Source: Shewanella kaireitica | GTDB taxonomy: Bacteria; Pseudomonadota; Gammaproteobacteria; Enterobacterales; Shewanellaceae | DNA length: 64,000 bases | NCBI RefSeq assembly: GCF_023284045.1 | Contig: NZ_JAKIKQ010000018.1 | Span: 1-64,000 of the forward strand | Reading direction: 5' to 3' | Part shown: positions 34,517 through 43,326 of the stretch, in pieces | Layout: the number at the start of each line of letters is the position of its first letter | Position numbering within the stretch: the first letter of the stretch is position 1 | Program-made: the position numbers and the translations under genes | The notes under the pieces: model-generated | What the model was told of the DNA's origin: nothing | The model's database searches: none | The model's input: the letters and a program-made list of their open reading frames with translations, nothing else

Positions 34517-35225
34517 TCCATAATAGAACATAAACCTACTTTCTTAAGCTAATCATTAGCAATGATAATGTGAACTTGGAGTTTTAGAGCAACAGCACTA
34601 ACGGATTAGTGTCCAAAAACGAGTTAACGGTTAAAATAACCTTGCTAGTGATTCATCAGAATTGGGCTGTGCAAGCTTCTAAATCAAGGATGATTTAGTA
34701 GAGCCTATAGGGATATATTCACGGCGACTTGCGAAAGCTCAAGGCAGTTGAATTGCATTTACTTCCCCTTTTCCGCAAACCACAATACAGCCCTTTAGAC
34801 TATTTGCAGTAACTCGTTTTGGCCTTGCCATGTGCCAGTAAAATGCTGACATATTTATACCATCTCTTTATGCAAAAACGATTTTAGCACTCGAAAGGGA
34901 ATTAAATGATTTGCTGTCGAGTCCTCATTGTTGGGTGAAATCCTAGTGTTTGGTAACAAATCAGGGTTTTGTTAACTATTGTCAGCTTAAAATGTGCTAA
35001 CAATCACATGACATTTGCAGTTTTTAACGTTTGCACTGCTTCTTTGTTACATCTTTGGCGCCTTTTTGATACCAATCGTTTACCTAATTCGGAAGTTATG
35101 TGGCATACCTCTCAAGAGGTAACATTGTCAAAATTGCAATCGAAGTCATCACACTAAATCACTCGCTAAGCAGATAAATTTCACTTGCCCCAATAAAGAG
35201 GGCGGAATATAAGTGAGTGGAATTG
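34517..35225. other. Long intergenic region upstream of the multiheme cytochrome gene
   Basis: About 700 bp without a supported gene. A 13-bp palindrome GCTAATCATTAGC at 34548-34560 may be a hairpin after the preceding gene. A candidate CRP site lies at 34993-35008. The middle part (34680-34850) resembles decayed repeat or coding DNA, but no frame stays open. Confidence 0.5.
34993..35008 (+). promoter_or_regulatory. Candidate CRP binding site upstream of the 11-heme cytochrome
   Basis: TGTGC-N6-TCACA matches the CRP consensus TGTGA-N6-TCACA with one mismatch and has flanking A/T on both sides (AAA before, T after). It is about 220 bp upstream of the cytochrome start. CRP controls many anaerobic respiration genes in S. 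oneidensis, so activation under electron-acceptor limitation would make sense. Confidence 0.5.
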
Positions 35226-37595
35226 ATGATGAAAATATTCGATATGAAAGTTGCAACACTAGCAACCCTCATCGGGTTGGCCTTAGCGGGTTGTTCAGGA
35301 GATAATGGCACAAATGGTAAAGATGGTGCTCCGGGTACACCTGGAACGCCAGGCACTCCTGGGATCCCGGTTGCTACCGATGCCAAGGCCTTGACTGTTG
35401 CTGTTGACACTATTGCTGTTGGGGCAACATCCGATGTTACTTTTACCGTAACTAATGAAAAAGACCTACCGGTTGTTGGCTTAGAGAAGTTTGGCTTTAT
35501 ATTGTCAGGCCTTGAGCAAGGCACTGATGGTGATGCGAGTAACTGGAAGCTATTGAGCTCTGAAGCATGTCCGGCAAGTAAGTACGCTAAGTGTGGCAGC
35601 TTGGTTGATAACCAAGATGGTACTTATACTTATAGCTTTGAGAAAGACGTTACTACCGAGAGCGCTTTCGCCATCACCGATGAAAAGACATTAAGATTGG
35701 TAATGAGAACGGGTGGCGAAGCTGTTGGGGCAACAGAGCTTAGCTACGAGAATATGCATTATGACTTTAGAGGACAAGGTTTAGAGCCGCTTTACAGCAA
35801 GAATGTGGTCAATAACCAGAACTGTGTAAGCTGTCATGATGACTTTACTATTCATGGTGGTAAATATACTGAAGTAGAAACTTGTGTTGCTTGTCACGCA
35901 GACAATAAAGTGAGTGATATCAGCAAAGTGTTCCCAATGCTGGCTCATGAAGTTCATATCGGAGTGATCCCTGCACCAGTTGGTGGCTGTGATAATTGTC
36001 ATGCAGAGAACGAGCAAGCAACTGATTTTGCAAACTGGAAGAACATTCCTACGCAAGAAACCTGTATTACTTGTCATACAGACGTAAACTTTAAAGAAGG
36101 TATTGGTCACTGGCCATATCAAGACAATGCACAATGTGCCAATTGTCACACGTCAGATACGCTTGAAATGGTGCATTTGTCTACTTACAAAGGGCAAAAC
36201 GAGCGCCGTGAAAATCTGCACTTGACCGTTACCGAAGCAAAAATGGTTGATGCGCCAGAAGCAAAAGCTAATATCGATGCCAATCTAGATACTGATAAGA
36301 CTGGTTATGTACAGTTGACCGTTGATATTTTGGACAAAAATGGTAACACCCGCAATGAGCAGTTAGATCTGGTTAAGTACATGTACTACGCCGAGTTCTA
36401 TATCAACTGGGGTGGTCAAGATATGGGCATGGATCGCGGTAAAGTTTTACGCGTTCACACCAACAAAGAGAACTTCCCAGGCTACGTAGATGAGCCAATC
36501 GTACTTAACTATGAAAATGGTAAGACGACCTTTGAAATCGGTCCGTTTGATCTTGAAGACGATTTCGATGGTGATTTGAACGACAGCTACGGCATGGTGA
36601 CACCGCGGATCTGGTTCTGTATCGACAAAGATGGCGAAACAATTCAAGACTGTGATGGCAAAACCGATTGGAGTAATGGTGCTGCTGGCTATAACTGGCA
36701 ACACTTCTTCAATAAAGAGGGCATGCTAGAAGAGCGTCCACGTCGTCAGATTGTGACCAATGCACTTTGTGGTGATTGTCATGGTACGACAACCTCAGAT
36801 GACGGCTTTGTACAGATGACGCTTAACTGTCGTAGCTGTCACTCAGTGGTTAAAAACGATAGCACCTATTTCGGTACAACCTGTGCCTCTGGCTCGGTTG
36901 ATTCTGATGGTGATGGCTCTTTAGACCCAATGGTGATGATGAAAGATCTGATGCCTCGTGCAGAGCGAGACTGGACCACTGCATCAAATGCTGGTGAAGA
37001 GTGTGTCGCTTGTCATAATGCCAACAACATGCCAACTCAGGTCATTCGTAATTCACAAACCAAGCAAGGTGATGAGGATTACATTGAGCAGTTGACGATG
37101 AGCCATCCGGATCAAAAAGTATGGATCCATGCTATGCATGCCAACAACCGTGCTAACCAAAGTGGTGAAGGTTGGAAGCGTAATGTTGAGTACTCAGCAG
37201 ATTTGGCTAACTGTGCTAAATGTCATGTTGAAGACAGCTTTGACGCTAAGTACCTCGTCGGTCGTAAGCCATTAGCGCTTGATCTTGATTACATGGATAC
37301 CTATGACGGTCTTGACCCTGCAAATGGCAAAGACACTAGCGGTAACAAACGTTATGCCGTCGACGCTGTTGCTGATGCATTTGTATCGCCAACTGCAGCT
37401 GTATGTTTGAGCTGTCACGGAAAACGAGCAGCTGAAGAGGGTGAAGATCGCCGTCAGGTTCGTAAAGATGTGGTCAGTCATATGAAGCAAAATGGCGCTC
37501 AGTTTGGCGTAGAGATGGGCCAATATACAGGCGAAGAGTCATGTGCAGTTTGTCATGATCTTAACAACCTAAAGGAATCTCATAACCTCAAATAA
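35226..37595 (+). CDS. undA: OmcA/MtrC-family 11-heme outer-membrane cytochrome (UndA-like)
   Basis: A surface lipoprotein c-type cytochrome of about 789 residues for extracellular electron transfer to metals or other acceptors. The lipobox ends GLALAGC (Cys23), followed by a collagen-like Gly-x-Pro linker. Eleven CXXCH motifs are visible: five at about 200-310 (CVSCH, CVACH, CDNCH, CITCH, CANCH), a beta-barrel-like domain, then six at about 520-780 (CGDCH, CRSCH, CVACH, CAKCH, CLSCH, CAVCH). The closely spaced CGDCH and CRSCH suggest the extra heme of UndA. No mtrAB-type partners are nearby. The GTG at 35217 is a less likely start. Confidence 0.88.
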   Translation: MMKIFDMKVATLATLIGLALAGCSGDNGTNGKDGAPGTPGTPGTPGIPVATDAKALTVAVDTIAVGATSDVTFTVTNEKDLPVVGLEKFGFILSGLEQGTDGDASNWKLLSSEACPASKYAKCGSLVDNQDGTYTYSFEKDVTTESAFAITDEKTLRLVMRTGGEAVGATELSYENMHYDFRGQGLEPLYSKNVVNNQNCVSCHDDFTIHGGKYTEVETCVACHADNKVSDISKVFPMLAHEVHIGVIPAPVGGCDNCHAENEQATDFANWKNIPTQETCITCHTDVNFKEGIGHWPYQDNAQCANCHTSDTLEMVHLSTYKGQNERRENLHLTVTEAKMVDAPEAKANIDANLDTDKTGYVQLTVDILDKNGNTRNEQLDLVKYMYYAEFYINWGGQDMGMDRGKVLRVHTNKENFPGYVDEPIVLNYENGKTTFEIGPFDLEDDFDGDLNDSYGMVTPRIWFCIDKDGETIQDCDGKTDWSNGAAGYNWQHFFNKEGMLEERPRRQIVTNALCGDCHGTTTSDDGFVQMTLNCRSCHSVVKNDSTYFGTTCASGSVDSDGDGSLDPMVMMKDLMPRAERDWTTASNAGEECVACHNANNMPTQVIRNSQTKQGDEDYIEQLTMSHPDQKVWIHAMHANNRANQSGEGWKRNVEYSADLANCAKCHVEDSFDAKYLVGRKPLALDLDYMDTYDGLDPANGKDTSGNKRYAVDAVADAFVSPTAAVCLSCHGKRAAEEGEDRRQVRKDVVSHMKQNGAQFGVEMGQYTGEESCAVCHDLNNLKESHNLK

Positions 37596-37620
37596 AGTTT
37601 ATCCCCCTGCAATTATTTTG

Positions 37621-37649
37621 ACCCTAGCATTTTGCTAGGGTCTTTTTTT
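37621..37649 (+). terminator. Terminator after the multiheme cytochrome gene
   Basis: Stem ACCCTAGCA/TGCTAGGGT with a TTT loop and a T7 run, 25 bp after the stop. Confidence 0.92.
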
Positions 37650-37783
37650 AACAGGGTCACAATTATTAACAAAGTCTCAACTCTTTTTCTAAAACCTTTA
37701 ATCGGGTCAGGTTAAAAAGAGCGACAAAGACATAGAATAGCCTAGGGGAAGCTACAGGGATGGTAGGAAGTAGGGGTTAGCTT

Positions 37784-39157
37784 GTGAAAATTACCGAATT
37801 TTTAATTATAGATTTAGATGCAAGAGACTTAGTCGATCTACGCACGACAGAACGGCAAGCTCTTTCTCTTGCTGAATTAGAAGTTTTAAAATGTTTAGTC
37901 AGCCATGTGGGTGACGTTGTAAGCAAAGAGCAATTGAATGCTGCGGGTTGGCCTGGGCGTGTTGTCGCACCCTCATCTTTAACCCAGTGCATGAGCAGTT
38001 TGAGAAAAAAGCTGGTGGCACAAACTGACATCGAACTGAAGAATATTCCACGTTATGGCTATAGTTTGTGTATCGTTGATGAACACGATATTGCTACGTA
38101 TGAAACTAAGGCGGAAACCGTATCAACCGCTGCTGAACCACAGGCTGAAGAGGGGCATGCTGCATTTAAGAGTAAGCGTCTTAATATCAATCTAGCAAGT
38201 CGCCTAGTTCCAAGCCGACTACTGTGGTCGACGTTGGTCGTTTTGGCTGGCATTATCATCACGCTGCATTTTTCTGGTGGGCTGAAAAAGGCTGTCAATT
38301 ATATTGCGCTTCTTGCTAAACCACAGATCGCCGCCATCACAACTCAAAATCTTGAGTTTAATCATACCTCTTCTTTAGTCAGTAAGGTCTTCTTAGATTC
38401 ACAATCAACCGATACCTCTGCGCAAGCAACGAGTGCAGATGAGCTGATTGCGAACTGGTTCAATTATGAAAGCGTGCTAGCAGCTTCCAGTGAAAAACAG
38501 TTATTTACTTATGACAATGGTCAGTATGAATCAATAGCTCTGTGTAATGACTTTGACAGCACTTGCAGTGATAGACAGCCACTTAACTTAGTGAGGACTG
38601 CAGATGCGCCAGTCACCCCGCTAGATATTCAATGGTTGGCTGATACTAAACTGAGGATGGAGCAAGTTACCTATAATAAGATTTTGCTCGATAAGTTTGA
38701 GACAGAGAATAGCGGTGTGGTTGAAGATGTTTATCGAGCGGATGTTTATTACTACTCAGATACAAAAAATGTTGTTAGAGCCGATGTTAGATTGTCGATG
38801 ATATTTGATTCAGATAATCGCGGTAAGCTGGTGGCTGCTGCTTGTATAACCGATGATATGCTCAGGGAGATCTCGATAAGGTACCAATTTAGCGGCGATT
38901 TTAAACTGAAGCAGTCTCTTATTGATGGCAAAGTCGTAAAAACATTTCTAGTCGACGTTGATGAGCGCAGCTTTACCAGCCCTCAGCAAGTTTCAAAAGA
39001 GTCGGCAACGATTTATAGAGAGATCCGCAAGAACGTTTTACAGAATGAGCAGATGGTGATCAGACAAGTTTACCAAGATGATGATAGCGGTGTATGGATG
39101 CTTCCCCTCTGGGGAGAGACAATGGTCTGGGCGCATAGAGAGCAAGTGTCGTTATAA
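37784..39157 (+). CDS. ToxR/CadC-like membrane transcriptional regulator
   Basis: A 457-residue protein. An N-terminal OmpR-type winged helix (about 10-97; LSLAELEVLKCLVSHVGDVVS, SLTQCMSSLRKKL, IPRYGYSL) is followed by a flexible linker, one TM segment (about 146-163), and a periplasmic domain of ~290 residues without recognised fold. This is the ToxR/CadC architecture, in which a periplasmic sensor controls a cytosolic DNA-binding domain without phosphorylation. GTG 37784 is the start. It follows the cytochrome gene beyond a terminator; regulation of that gene is only a guess from position. Confidence 0.85.
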   Translation: MKITEFLIIDLDARDLVDLRTTERQALSLAELEVLKCLVSHVGDVVSKEQLNAAGWPGRVVAPSSLTQCMSSLRKKLVAQTDIELKNIPRYGYSLCIVDEHDIATYETKAETVSTAAEPQAEEGHAAFKSKRLNINLASRLVPSRLLWSTLVVLAGIIITLHFSGGLKKAVNYIALLAKPQIAAITTQNLEFNHTSSLVSKVFLDSQSTDTSAQATSADELIANWFNYESVLAASSEKQLFTYDNGQYESIALCNDFDSTCSDRQPLNLVRTADAPVTPLDIQWLADTKLRMEQVTYNKILLDKFETENSGVVEDVYRADVYYYSDTKNVVRADVRLSMIFDSDNRGKLVAAACITDDMLREISIRYQFSGDFKLKQSLIDGKVVKTFLVDVDERSFTSPQQVSKESATIYREIRKNVLQNEQMVIRQVYQDDDSGVWMLPLWGETMVWAHREQVSL

Positions 39158-39203
39158 TGTCAGCGTGCTCGGCGATATCTGCCTAGCAATAAAAGTTAGG
39201 GAT

Positions 39204-39234
39204 AAAAAAACGCACTCAATGGAGTGCGTTTCTT
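39204..39234 (-). terminator. Bidirectional terminator between the regulator and prs
   Basis: Stem AAACGCACTC/GAGTGCGTTT with an AATG loop; an A7 tract on the left gives a T run on the minus strand for prs, and TTTCTT serves the plus strand. Confidence 0.85.
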
Positions 39235-39262
39235 ATTTCAGCATTAAGCCTAAGCATATTTA

Positions 39263-40210
39263 TTAGTGCTTAAACATCGCTGAGATTGACTCTTCGTTAC
39301 TTACACGGCGAATCGCTTCAGCCATAACGGTAGACATAGTCAATTGAGACACTTTATCAAGTGCTGCAATTTCAGGGCTTAGCGGGATAGTGTCAGTCAC
39401 AATCACTTCGTCGATAACAGACTCTGCGATATTCTTCGCTGCATTACCTGAGAATACTGGGTGAGTTGCATAAGCGAATACGCGGTTTGCACCGTGCTCT
39501 TTTAGCGCTTCAGCAGCTTTACAAAGTGTGCCACCAGTATCAATCATGTCATCAACGATGATGCAATCACGGCCTTGAACGTCACCAATGATATGCATAA
39601 CTTGAGCAACGTTAGCTTGTGGACGACGCTTATCGATGATTGCTAAGTCAGAATCATCAAGCAGCTTGGCAACTGCACGAGCACGTACAACGCCACCGAT
39701 GTCAGGAGAAACAACCACTGGGTTTTCTAGATTCTTAGCTAACATATCTTCAAGTAGCACTGGGCTACCAAATACGTTATCAACAGGAACGTCAAAGAAA
39801 CCTTGGATTTGCTCTGCGTGTAAATCACATGTCAATACGCGGTCAACGCCGACGCTTGAAAGGAAGTCTGCAACTACTTTTGCGGTAATTGGTACACGAG
39901 CACTACGAACACGGCGGTCCTGACGCGCGTAACCAAAGTAAGGAATAACAGCCGTAATACGACCAGCTGATGCACGACGAAGCGCGTCAACCATAACGAT
40001 AAGTTCCATTAGGTTATCGTTAGTAGGCGCACAAGTAGATTGAATGATGAACACATCCGCACCACGTACATTTTCATTAATTTGGACACTGATTTCGCCG
40101 TCACTGAAAACGCCTACTTCCGCGTCTCCAAGTTTACAAAATAGACGATCGGCTATCTTCTTAGCGAGACTAGGTGTTGCGTTACCGGCAAAAAGTTTAA
40201 TGTCAGGCAC
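39263..40210 (-). CDS. prs: Ribose-phosphate pyrophosphokinase
   Basis: Makes PRPP from ribose-5-phosphate and ATP for nucleotide, His, Trp and NAD synthesis. From GTG 40210 it has 315 residues, the standard length, starting (M)PDIKLFAGNATPSL. A GAGG Shine-Dalgarno lies 8 bp upstream. The ATG at 40237 would add nine non-conserved residues. Signature motifs: YFGYARQDRR, the PRPP loop CIIVDDMIDTGGT. It follows ispE on the minus strand. Confidence 0.98.
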   Translation of the reverse strand: MPDIKLFAGNATPSLAKKIADRLFCKLGDAEVGVFSDGEISVQINENVRGADVFIIQSTCAPTNDNLMELIVMVDALRRASAGRITAVIPYFGYARQDRRVRSARVPITAKVVADFLSSVGVDRVLTCDLHAEQIQGFFDVPVDNVFGSPVLLEDMLAKNLENPVVVSPDIGGVVRARAVAKLLDDSDLAIIDKRRPQANVAQVMHIIGDVQGRDCIIVDDMIDTGGTLCKAAEALKEHGANRVFAYATHPVFSGNAAKNIAESVIDEVIVTDTIPLSPEIAALDKVSQLTMSTVMAEAIRRVSNEESISAMFKH

Positions 40211-40275
40211 TGTATGAACCTCAGGCGTATGCTTCATGATAGTGGCTGGGACTTAAAAAGGTATCCCAGTTGTAG

Positions 40276-41130
40276 TTAACACTGAGCTAATCTCAGCATT
40301 AATGGCGATTTATTTGCCCCTTTGGCAACAAAGCCATTCATCGACGCAGGCAGTTTTGCCAAGGCATCGTTAGCTTGTTGCTCCTGTTCGAATTGACCGA
40401 AAACACATGCTCCAGTTCCGGTCATTCTAGACGGCGCATATTCTAGCAGCCACGCTAAGGCTTTGGCAACTTGGGGAGAGCGTTTTACAACCAGTTCTTG
40501 GCAATCATTTTGCCAAGGGCTCTCCATTAAAGAGGCCAGCGTATGCTTTGGAGTATTACGAGGTAATGCTGGGTCTTGGAAAATTTCAGCTGTTGATACA
40601 TGCACATCCGGCACCACTACAAGGTACCAAGGTTGAGGAGGATAAACGGGCTGCAAACGCTCACCAACACCTTCTGCAAAAGCTGAAAAACCATTAATAA
40701 AAACAGGGACATCAGCGCCAAGCTTTAGTCCTATTTGAGCAAGTTCAGCGATAGGGATATTCAGCCCCCAAAGCGAGTTTAGTGCGACTAAAGTGGTTGC
40801 CGCATCGGATGAACCTCCACCCAAACCGCCTCCCATAGGTAAGCGTTTATCTAACCAAATTTCAGCGCCTTGCTGGCATTGGCTATACTCTTGTAACGAT
40901 TTTGCGGCTCGCAGAATTAAGTTATCGTTATCGGCGACAACAGCAGACATATTTGAATGCAGTTTCAAGTTTGTGTTTTCAGTCACTTTGAAATCGAGAA
41001 AGTCACAATGTTCGATAAATTGAAACAGTGTTTGCAGTTCGTGATAACCATCTTCGCGGCGACCATTAATATGCAGAAAAAGATTGAGTTTGGCTGGTGC
41101 GGGCCAACCTAATGAAAGTGCTGCTGTCAT
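40276..41130 (-). CDS. ispE: 4-diphosphocytidyl-2-C-methyl-D-erythritol kinase
   Basis: A GHMP kinase of the non-mevalonate isoprenoid pathway, 284 residues. It shows SLGWPAPAKLNLFLHI, the ATP loop LPMGGGLGGGSSDAATTL, and the C-terminal RMTGTGACVFG. It overlaps lolB by 4 bp; order lolB-ispE-prs is conserved in enterics. Confidence 0.98.
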   Translation of the reverse strand: MTAALSLGWPAPAKLNLFLHINGRREDGYHELQTLFQFIEHCDFLDFKVTENTNLKLHSNMSAVVADNDNLILRAAKSLQEYSQCQQGAEIWLDKRLPMGGGLGGGSSDAATTLVALNSLWGLNIPIAELAQIGLKLGADVPVFINGFSAFAEGVGERLQPVYPPQPWYLVVVPDVHVSTAEIFQDPALPRNTPKHTLASLMESPWQNDCQELVVKRSPQVAKALAWLLEYAPSRMTGTGACVFGQFEQEQQANDALAKLPASMNGFVAKGANKSPLMLRLAQC

Positions 41131-41792
41131 AAAGAAGACTCATTGGCGATAGGAGGTGGAATATTGGTCATTATTTGTTTTTCAGGAATAAGTGCTTGCC
41201 ATTTACTGACCTGAATTTTAAGCCGAATATCATCACGATTTATCTCTAGCAATCGCGGTAACTCAGCGTCACTTTGGGTTTGCCAACTCTTAAAGCTGAC
41301 TTCCCAAGCGGGAAGTTGATTTGAATTGATGAGCTTGATAGGACGATTGAGTGAATCTTGGTTAATCACTTTATCCCCCTCGCTGAGTTGTCCTGTGATC
41401 CAAAGCGGTAAGGCATCGATAGGAATCGCCCATCCGGTGATACGCGCGAGTAACCGCTGTGCATTGGTATCGGTATAAGTCTTACCATCGAGTTCTAATA
41501 ATGTATCACCGGCAGTACTCGATAAACTCAGTACCGTAGTGCCTAACATTGTGGTTAATTTTAACTCATCGGAAGTTTGCGTGTGCAACCAATACAGATT
41601 GGTACTAAATTTGTCGTCAGCAGTGCGCACCGCAAGTTTGCCTTGCATTTCCCAAGCTTGCGCTTGTTCGACCTGCTCAACAGAGACGGGAACTAAGTTG
41701 TCTGGTATGGTAGTTGAGCAACCGCTAATAAAAATAAAGCTCAATATCACCCATACATAAGTGTTTTTTGTGAAGCTGCTCAAATTATTCAT
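41127..41792 (-). CDS. lolB: Outer-membrane lipoprotein receptor LolB
   Basis: Accepts lipoproteins from LolA and inserts them into the outer membrane. It has 221 residues with a lipobox ending FISGC (Cys25) and AWEMQGKLAVRTADDKFSTNLYW, a LolB pattern. It is divergent from hemA across a 270-bp gap and coupled to ispE. Confidence 0.95.
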   Translation of the reverse strand: MNNLSSFTKNTYVWVILSFIFISGCSTTIPDNLVPVSVEQVEQAQAWEMQGKLAVRTADDKFSTNLYWLHTQTSDELKLTTMLGTTVLSLSSTAGDTLLELDGKTYTDTNAQRLLARITGWAIPIDALPLWITGQLSEGDKVINQDSLNRPIKLINSNQLPAWEVSFKSWQTQSDAELPRLLEINRDDIRLKIQVSKWQALIPEKQIMTNIPPPIANESSL

Positions 41793-42062
41793 CTATTACT
41801 GATATAAAAGAGCCCTTATGATACGAGGGGTTGGTAAATTTACCAATGCCCTAACGCAAAAAATAACCATTTGCACAACGTTTATTGTCGTCAATCGCTG
41901 TCATAGCTATTTAAAAATAGTTAAAAAGGTGACGCTAATTGGAAAAATGGGTAAGAACAGAGATTATTATTCGGTTTTGTTAAGCGTATTCTGTTTTTAA
42001 CAAAGCCAATTCAGTAGAATGGCACCAATAAATAAGATGCCCAAGAGTCCAGAACGAGTCAA

Positions 42063-43313
42063 ATGAGCCTTGTAGCAATCGGAATAAATCATAAAACGGC
42101 CACGGTCGACCTACGTGAGAAAGTCGCTTTCGCACCAGACAGAATTCATGATGCTATGAAGAGTCTTGCGTCTCGCACTCAATCGGGCGAAGCCGTCATA
42201 ATCTCCACCTGTAACCGTACAGAACTTTATTGTAACAACAGTGAAGCTGCTGACGTTGTTGCGTGGTTGGAAGAATATCATCAACTTTCTCATGAAGATG
42301 TTGAGCCCTGCTTGTACCAATATAAAGGTCAGGAAGCGGTTAAACATTTAATGCGAGTATCAGCAGGCCTTGATTCACTGATTTTGGGTGAACCACAGAT
42401 CTTAGGTCAAGTGAAACAGTCTTTTGTAAAAGCTAAAGAAGCGGGCACTGTTGCAACCACAATGGATCGCTTATTTCAGAACACTTTTTCAGTGGCTAAA
42501 AAGATCCGTACTGAGACTGAAATTGGTGCTGCTGCCGTATCAGTTGCATTTGCTGCAGTAAGTATGGCTAAGCATATCTTCTCTTCCCTGAGTACGACCC
42601 AGGTATTATTGGTCGGTGCGGGTGAGACGATTGAGTTAGTGGCGCGTCATTTAAAAGATAATGGCGTTAAAACAATGGTGGTGGCAAACCGAACAATTTC
42701 ACGTGCTGAAGCGATGTGTGACGAGTTCGGTGCAACTGCGATTACACTCGAACAGATCCCTGATTTTCTCCCTAAGGCCGATATCGTGATATCCTCTACC
42801 GCTAGCCCGTTACCGATCCTTGGTAAAGGCATGGTAGAAAAAGCGCTTAAGCAGCGTCGTCATCAACCTATGTTGTTGGTAGATATAGCAGTTCCTCGAG
42901 ATATTGAGGCCGAAGTAGCGGATCTGGATGATGCGTTTCTATACACCGTCGATGACCTGCAAAGCATCATTGAACAGAATATGGCTTCTCGAAGAGAGGC
43001 TGCCGAGCAAGCAGAATTAATTGCAGACGATCAATCTTATCAATTTATGGAGTGGATCCGCTCATTAGAGTCGGTTGACAGTATCCGTGAATATCGCACT
43101 CAAAGTATGGCGGTAAAAGATGAGTTGGTAGAGCGAGCGGTCAATAAGTTGGCCCAAGGTGGTAATAGCGAGCAAGTGTTACTTGAACTTGCTAATAAGC
43201 TGACCAATAAATTGATCCATGCACCGACCCAAGCGCTTACCGCTGCGAGTCGCCAAGGTGATCTTAATTCACTTGGACAATTAAGGACGATGCTCGGACT
43301 AGATAAAGACTAA
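42063..43313 (+). CDS. hemA: Glutamyl-tRNA reductase
   Basis: First committed enzyme of C5-pathway heme synthesis, reducing Glu-tRNA to glutamate-1-semialdehyde. It has 416 residues: catalytic Cys50 in STCNRTELY, LILGEPQILGQVK, and a nucleotide-binding fold with VGAGETIEL. It starts a plus-strand run hemA-prfA-prmC, the same order as in E. coli. Heme supply matters for a multiheme-cytochrome producer. Confidence 0.98.
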   Translation: MSLVAIGINHKTATVDLREKVAFAPDRIHDAMKSLASRTQSGEAVIISTCNRTELYCNNSEAADVVAWLEEYHQLSHEDVEPCLYQYKGQEAVKHLMRVSAGLDSLILGEPQILGQVKQSFVKAKEAGTVATTMDRLFQNTFSVAKKIRTETEIGAAAVSVAFAAVSMAKHIFSSLSTTQVLLVGAGETIELVARHLKDNGVKTMVVANRTISRAEAMCDEFGATAITLEQIPDFLPKADIVISSTASPLPILGKGMVEKALKQRRHQPMLLVDIAVPRDIEAEVADLDDAFLYTVDDLQSIIEQNMASRREAAEQAELIADDQSYQFMEWIRSLESVDSIREYRTQSMAVKDELVERAVNKLAQGGNSEQVLLELANKLTNKLIHAPTQALTAASRQGDLNSLGQLRTMLGLDKD

Positions 43314-43326
43314 GGTTAGCGTTTTA

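Noticed and set aside
34969..35157. 62-codon ORF upstream of the multiheme cytochrome
   Set aside because: It lies over the candidate CRP site and promoter region and has no family-like features.
41818..42000. 60-codon plus-strand ORF between lolB and hemA
   Set aside because: No Shine-Dalgarno, unnatural composition and location in the divergent promoter region; treated as chance.
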